Source: UBA1189 sp045647345 (GTDB lineage Bacteria; Bacteroidota; Bacteroidia; Bacteroidales; Bacteroidaceae). Taken from it: DNA of 27,030 nucleotides. The notes under the pieces were generated by a model. It was not told the DNA's origin. It saw nothing but the letters and a program-made list of their open reading frames with translations, and made no database searches. Position 1 is the first letter of the stretch. Each line of letters starts with the position of its first letter. Shown in pieces: positions 23,344 through 27,030 of the stretch. Made by a program: the position numbers and the translations under genes. Location: assembly GCA_045647345.1 (NCBI GenBank), contig JAZRMG010000148.1, positions 1 to 27,030 of the forward strand, read 5' to 3'.

Positions 23344-24591
23344 ATGGAATTTCTGAATCGAGTGTTCCGTGGCGACAAGGTCGTCTGGGTAGTATTTATG
23401 CTGTTGTTGCTTATCTCTGTGGTGGAGGTGTTTAGTGCAGCGAGTATGCTTACGTATGGCAAGAGCGATTATTGGTGGCCCATCCGACAGCATAGCACAT
23501 ACCTTCTGTTGGGCCTTGGTGTGGTATATGGTTTGCACTTATTCCCTTACCGCTTCTACAAAGCTGTTCCGCTCGTATTGGTGCCCGTGTCGGTAGGTAT
23601 GTTGATATGGGTGTTGCTCAAAGGAGCCGATGTGAATGATGCGGCACGCTGGATGAAGATAGCCGGCTTTTCGATACAACCATCAGAGTTTGCCAAAGTA
23701 GGTGTGATAATGGGGACTGCACTCATTCTCTCGCGTATGCAGACTGGGGAGGGGGCTCATTCTGGTGCTATGAAGTGGATTTTGTGGATGACGGGTATCG
23801 TGTGTGGGCTCATTGCACCTGAGAATCTTTCTACTGCAGTGCTGCTCTTCGGGGTGGTGTTTCTGATGATGTACGTGGGACGTGTTCCGTTGAGGCAATT
23901 GGGTAAGCTCGTGTTGGTGTTGGGTGCGGCAGGTGCGCTATTTCTCAGCGTGTTGCTCTTTGTGCCCAGTAAGATGCTTTCGAGTATTCCCGTACTTGAT
24001 CGCTTGACGACGTGGCAAGCTCGCATAAAACGTTTCGGTGACTCTGAGGCAGTGCCGGCAGCTCAGTTTAAAATTACAGATGAGAACTTTCAGGAGACGC
24101 ATGCAACAATGGCTATCGCATCGAGTAATGTCATAGGCCGTGGCCCCGGTAATTCTGTTGAACGCGATTATCTGCCTCAAGCCTACTCGGACTTTATTTT
24201 CGCCATCATCATTGAGGAGTTGGGCTTAGTGGGCGGTGCTTTTGTCGTACTCCTTTATATTATATTGCTTATGCGAGCAGCCAAGATAGCGCAAAAATGT
24301 CGCAGCTATTTCCCTGCCTTCCTCGTCATGGGCTGTGCATTGATGCTCGTGGCGCAAGCCATGCTCAATATGATGGTGGCCGTGGGCCTCTTTCCTGTGA
24401 CGGGACAGCCTCTTCCGCTGATTAGCCGAGGGGGTACATCGACCATCATCAACTGTGGCTACATTGGTATGATACTCAGCGTGAGCTATTACACCGAGAA
24501 GATGAACCGCGATGCCAACTTAGCCGAAGCGCAGAAAACCGAAGAAGACATACCTGAGATGTTGAGGGATGAGGTGAGTATGGGGCAGTAG
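23344..24591 (+). CDS. ftsW: septal peptidoglycan glycosyltransferase FtsW (SEDS family)
   Basis: Polytopic inner-membrane SEDS polymerase for septal peptidoglycan, acting with its class B PBP partner. The 415 residues contain about nine or ten hydrophobic helices. Conserved SEDS segments are visible: ARWMKIAGFSIQPSEFAK, LIAPENLSTAVLL, GRGPGNSVERDYLPQAYSDF followed by FAIIIEELG, and GLFPVTGQPLPLISRGGTS. The PQAYSDFIFA..EELG and LPLISRGGTS motifs distinguish it from other transporters. RodA is the main alternative, but the position next to murD favours FtsW. The next gene of a normal dcw cluster, murG, is absent; the str operon follows instead. Confidence 0.93.
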   Translation: MEFLNRVFRGDKVVWVVFMLLLLISVVEVFSAASMLTYGKSDYWWPIRQHSTYLLLGLGVVYGLHLFPYRFYKAVPLVLVPVSVGMLIWVLLKGADVNDAARWMKIAGFSIQPSEFAKVGVIMGTALILSRMQTGEGAHSGAMKWILWMTGIVCGLIAPENLSTAVLLFGVVFLMMYVGRVPLRQLGKLVLVLGAAGALFLSVLLFVPSKMLSSIPVLDRLTTWQARIKRFGDSEAVPAAQFKITDENFQETHATMAIASSNVIGRGPGNSVERDYLPQAYSDFIFAIIIEELGLVGGAFVVLLYIILLMRAAKIAQKCRSYFPAFLVMGCALMLVAQAMLNMMVAVGLFPVTGQPLPLISRGGTSTIINCGYIGMILSVSYYTEKMNRDANLAEAQKTEEDIPEMLRDEVSMGQ

Positions 24592-24896
24592 TGGCATTGC
24601 GCAGCGTAGGCAAAGAATTGTTGTGATGTGCGAAAACAAAACGTCTACGGGTTGCAAAAGTTTATAAATCGGTTGGCGGTGGCGCCAAATAACAGAAGAA
24701 TTGAATCTGCCATTTGGGAACAATCATATTTAGCTAAAAGTTTTGTCGGACAGCTATGTTTTTTAAAAAAAACGCAGAAATTGTTGCCTAATCGAAAGAA
24801 AGTGACTAACTTTGCACCCCGAAAATGGAGTGGACTGTGTCTGCTCGTGTGTAAAAGATAACTATATTAAACTATAAATAATTAAAAATTAACAAA
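24592..24896. other. ftsW-rpsL intergenic region and str leader
   Basis: No gene is supported in these 305 bases. The first part shows no clear ftsW terminator beyond the A/T-only dyad GTTTTTTAAAAAAAAC (about 24759-24774). The str operon promoter lies at 24784-24814, leaving an 80-base leader that ends in an A/T-rich run before rpsL. No Shine-Dalgarno sequence is visible, as is usual in this phylum. Confidence 0.6.
24784..24814 (+). promoter_or_regulatory. str operon (rpsL) promoter
   Basis: TTG (24784-24786), 20-base spacer, TAACTTTG (24807-24814), a full match to the Bacteroidetes consensus. It would drive rpsL, rpsG and fusA independently of ftsW. Confidence 0.82.
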
Positions 24897-25277
24897 ATGC
24901 CAACAATTCAACAGTTAGTTAGAAAAGGCAGACAGGTGCTTGCAGACAAGAGCAAGTCGCCCGCTTTGGACAGCTGTCCTCAGCGTCGTGGCGTTTGCAC
25001 TCGTGTGTACACAACCACACCTAAGAAGCCTAACTCAGCAATGAGAAAAGTAGCACGTGTGCGCTTGACAAACCAGAAGGAAGTAAACTCTTACATCCCC
25101 GGAGAAGGCCACAACTTGCAGGAGCACTCAATCGTATTGGTACGCGGTGGACGTGTAAAAGACCTCCCTGGTGTACGTTATCACATCGTTCGTGGTACAT
25201 TGGATACCGCAGGTGTAGCAAACCGTCTCCAGCGTCGTTCTAAGTACGGTGCTAAGCGCCCCAAAGCTAAGAAGTAA
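24897..25277 (+). CDS. rpsL: 30S ribosomal protein S12
   Basis: Ribosomal protein of the decoding centre. The 126 residues include RRGVCTRVYTTTPKKPNSAM (30-49) and GGRVKDLPGVRYHIVRG. The lysines at which streptomycin-resistance substitutions commonly occur, Lys43 and Lys88, are the wild-type residues. The first gene of the str operon, it is preceded by its own promoter and an A-rich start region (AAAAATTAACAAAATG) without Shine-Dalgarno. Confidence 0.98.
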   Translation: MPTIQQLVRKGRQVLADKSKSPALDSCPQRRGVCTRVYTTTPKKPNSAMRKVARVRLTNQKEVNSYIPGEGHNLQEHSIVLVRGGRVKDLPGVRYHIVRGTLDTAGVANRLQRRSKYGAKRPKAKK

Positions 25278-25475
25278 GCCATACAGCTTATTGATCAACG
25301 CGGCTGCGTAGATATGCAGTCTGAGGTTAAAGCCCTCAAAACTTAAAAACACAGTAAATTAACTACGTTTTGGTTTGTTGGATAAGCTATAAAGGTTGAG
25401 TAAATGCCCAAGAGTGGGCGTTGAAGAAAACAAAAATGCAGCCCCAAACGAAAACAAAAACTTTTCAAGAAAGAA
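25278..25475 (+). promoter_or_regulatory. long structured rpsL-rpsG spacer, candidate S7 control region
   Basis: The 198-base spacer carries short dyads TGAGG/CCTCA (25322-25338) and GCCCA-AGAG-TGGGC (25406-25419), neither followed by a T-run. A six-codon frame beginning at 25404 overlaps the second hairpin. In E. coli ribosomal protein S7 represses its own operon by binding the rpsL-rpsG spacer; an equivalent role here is inferred from position only. Confidence 0.4.
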
Positions 25476-25952
25476 ATGAGAAAAGCAAAACCAAAAAAAC
25501 GTATGGTCCTTCCGGATCCCGTATTTAACGATGTAAAAGTATCTAAGTTCGTTAACCATCTTATGTTCGATGGTAAGAAGAACATCTCTTACGAGATCTT
25601 TTACGCTTCACTCGACAAGGTGAAGGCAAAAATGTCTGATTCTGAGCTCTCTGCTCTCGAAATCTGGAAGAAAGCCCTTGACAACATTACTCCCCAAGTT
25701 GAAGTTAAGTCTCGTCGTATCGGCGGTGCTACCTATCAGGTGCCTACTGAAATCCGTCCCGATCGTAAGGAGTCTATCAGCATGAAGAATATGATCCTCT
25801 ACGCTCGCAAGCGTGGTGGTAAGACCATGGCTGACAAGCTCTCTTCTGAGATCCTCGATGCATTCAACAACCAGGGTGGTGCCTTCAAGCGTAAGGAGGA
25901 TATGCACCGCATGGCTGAGGCTAACCGTGCATTCGCTCACTTCAGATTCTAA
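25476..25952 (+). CDS. rpsG: 30S ribosomal protein S7
   Basis: Primary 16S rRNA-binding protein that nucleates the 30S head. The 158 residues are normal for the family. Conserved segments include LPDPVFNDVKVSKFVNHLMFDGKK, EVKSRRIGGATYQVPTEIR and a C-terminal KREDMHRMAEANRAFAHFRF-like end. Second gene of the str operon; fusA follows 34 bases later. Confidence 0.98.
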   Translation: MRKAKPKKRMVLPDPVFNDVKVSKFVNHLMFDGKKNISYEIFYASLDKVKAKMSDSELSALEIWKKALDNITPQVEVKSRRIGGATYQVPTEIRPDRKESISMKNMILYARKRGGKTMADKLSSEILDAFNNQGGAFKRKEDMHRMAEANRAFAHFRF

Positions 25953-25986
25953 TTTAGGGTAAGGACTTAATAAATACGTTTTCACA

Positions 25987-27030
25987 ATGGCAAAACAAGA
26001 TCTTTCGCTGACCAGAAACATTGGTATTAAGGCGCACATCGATGCTGGTAAGACTACCACATCAGAGCGTATCCTCTTCTACACCGGTCTGACACACAAG
26101 ATTGGTGAGGTGCACGACGGTGCTGCTACCATGGACTGGATGGCACAGGAGCAGGAGCGTGGTATCACTATCACATCAGCTGCTACTACCACTCGTTGGA
26201 AATGGAACGGTACACAGTACAAGATCAACCTTATCGACACCCCGGGACACGTTGACTTTACCGCTGAGGTAGAGCGCTGCTTGCGTATCCTCGATGGTGC
26301 CGTTGCTGCTTACTGTGCAGTAGGTGGCGTAGAACCCCAGTCAGAGACTGTATGGCGTCAGGCTGATAAGTACAACGTACCCCGTATCGCTTATGTAAAT
26401 AAGATGGACCGTCAGGGTGCTGACTTCTACAGCGTGGTAAACCAGATGAAGACCGTTCTCGGTGCTAATCCTTGCCCCGTTGTAATCCCCATCGGTGCTG
26501 AGTTCAACTTCAAGGGTGTAGTTGACCTCATCAAGATGAAGGCTATCCTTTGGCACGATGAGACCATGGGCGCCGACTACTCTGTAGAGGAGATCCCCGC
26601 TGACATGATGGACGAAGCTATCAAGTGGCGTGAGAACCTTCTCGACAAGGTGGCTGAGTTTGACGACGAGGTGATGATGAAGTATCTCGACGATCCCGAT
26701 TCAGTAACCGAGGAGGAAATCATCAAGTGTGCTCGTATCGGTTGCTTGAAGATGGAGCTCGTACCTATGCTCTGCGGTTCTTCATTCAAGAACAAGGGTG
26801 TACAGACTTTGCTCGACTACGTTTGCGCATTCTTGCCCTCACCCATCGACCAGCCCGTTGTAGAGTGTACTGACTCTTCTACCGGTGACGTGATTGAGCT
26901 CAAGACTCAGGAGGACGAGAAGACCACAGCTCTCGCATTTAAGATTGCCGTTGACCCCTATGTAGGTCGCTTGGTATTCTTCCGCGTATACTCTGGTTGC
27001 GTAACCGCTGGTTCATACGTTTACAACCCC
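25987..27030 (+). CDS. fusA: elongation factor G (N-terminal part, cut by window end)
   Basis: Translocation GTPase. The first 348 residues are present, roughly half the protein, and the frame is open at the window edge. GTPase motifs are intact: P-loop AHIDAGKT (16-23), RGITITSAATT (58-68), DTPGH (84-88) and NKMD (138-141). The G' subdomain and the start of domain II follow. Intact GTPase motifs and the str-operon position argue for canonical EF-G, not the divergent second EF-G found in some Bacteroides. The ATG at 25987 follows an A/T-rich spacer with AAGGA about 15 bases upstream, too far for a standard Shine-Dalgarno site. Confidence 0.97.
   Translation, partial: MAKQDLSLTRNIGIKAHIDAGKTTTSERILFYTGLTHKIGEVHDGAATMDWMAQEQERGITITSAATTTRWKWNGTQYKINLIDTPGHVDFTAEVERCLRILDGAVAAYCAVGGVEPQSETVWRQADKYNVPRIAYVNKMDRQGADFYSVVNQMKTVLGANPCPVVIPIGAEFNFKGVVDLIKMKAILWHDETMGADYSVEEIPADMMDEAIKWRENLLDKVAEFDDEVMMKYLDDPDSVTEEEIIKCARIGCLKMELVPMLCGSSFKNKGVQTLLDYVCAFLPSPIDQPVVECTDSSTGDVIELKTQEDEKTTALAFKIAVDPYVGRLVFFRVYSGCVTAGSYVYNP

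Noticed and set aside
24628..24861. 77-codon frame between ftsW and rpsL
   Set aside because: It overlaps the full str operon promoter (24784-24814) and its leader, and the protein has no coherent pattern.

Overview
The window looks like chromosomal DNA from a Bacteroidales bacterium, most likely of the Prevotellaceae. Four things point this way. Promoters are of the TTG/TAnnTTTG type. Two secreted proteins end in C-terminal sorting tails, one a classical type IX secretion tail and one the short Prevotella form. A 'smalltalk'-type mini-protein is present. Predicted proteins such as MurD, MetG and EF-G read like Bacteroides/Prevotella orthologues. I see no tRNA, rRNA, CRISPR array, insertion sequence or prophage.

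Layout. (1) Positions 1-1.2 kb hold a 37-residue smalltalk-like protein and an M15 peptidase. They lie among at least six kinds of palindromic or simple repeat, one of which sits in frame inside the peptidase gene. (2) murC-ftsQ (1.4-3.5 kb) is one fragment of the division/cell-wall (dcw) cluster. A convergent GNAT acetyltransferase follows, apparently leaderless, then metG. (3) Positions 6.5-11.1 kb hold a tightly coupled surface-polysaccharide operon: a Wzx-like flippase, an unusual fusion of an FrhB-like iron-sulfur domain to a fucosyltransferase-like domain, and a polysaccharide pyruvyl transferase. (4) pyrE is coupled to an SRPBCC-fold protein and ends in a strong terminator. (5) A secreted rhamnogalacturonan lyase (PL11 type) and L-rhamnose mutarotase form a small pectin/rhamnose unit. 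(6) A GlsB-like N-acyltransferase overlaps a secreted protein gene and is followed by a 59-residue peptide. A 22-bp-period repeat and a 40-nt palindromic terminator then separate these from a convergent 914-residue type IX-secreted modular protein. (7) murD and ftsW, the second dcw fragment, lie directly upstream of the str operon rpsL-rpsG-fusA; fusA runs off the window.

How the genes work together. MurC and MurD catalyse consecutive peptidoglycan precursor steps, and FtsQ and FtsW act at the septum. In most relatives these genes are contiguous; here they are split and lie about 18 kb apart, with murG, ftsA and ftsZ absent from both fragments. PL11 and RhaM would release and epimerise rhamnose from pectin. 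The three-gene glycan operon would assemble, decorate and flip a surface saccharide. Four gene junctions are ATGA overlaps, which suggests termination-reinitiation coupling in an organism that makes little use of Shine-Dalgarno sites. Start codons were revised where a promoter or family comparison required it (pyrE, PL11, murD, GNAT, SRPBCC).
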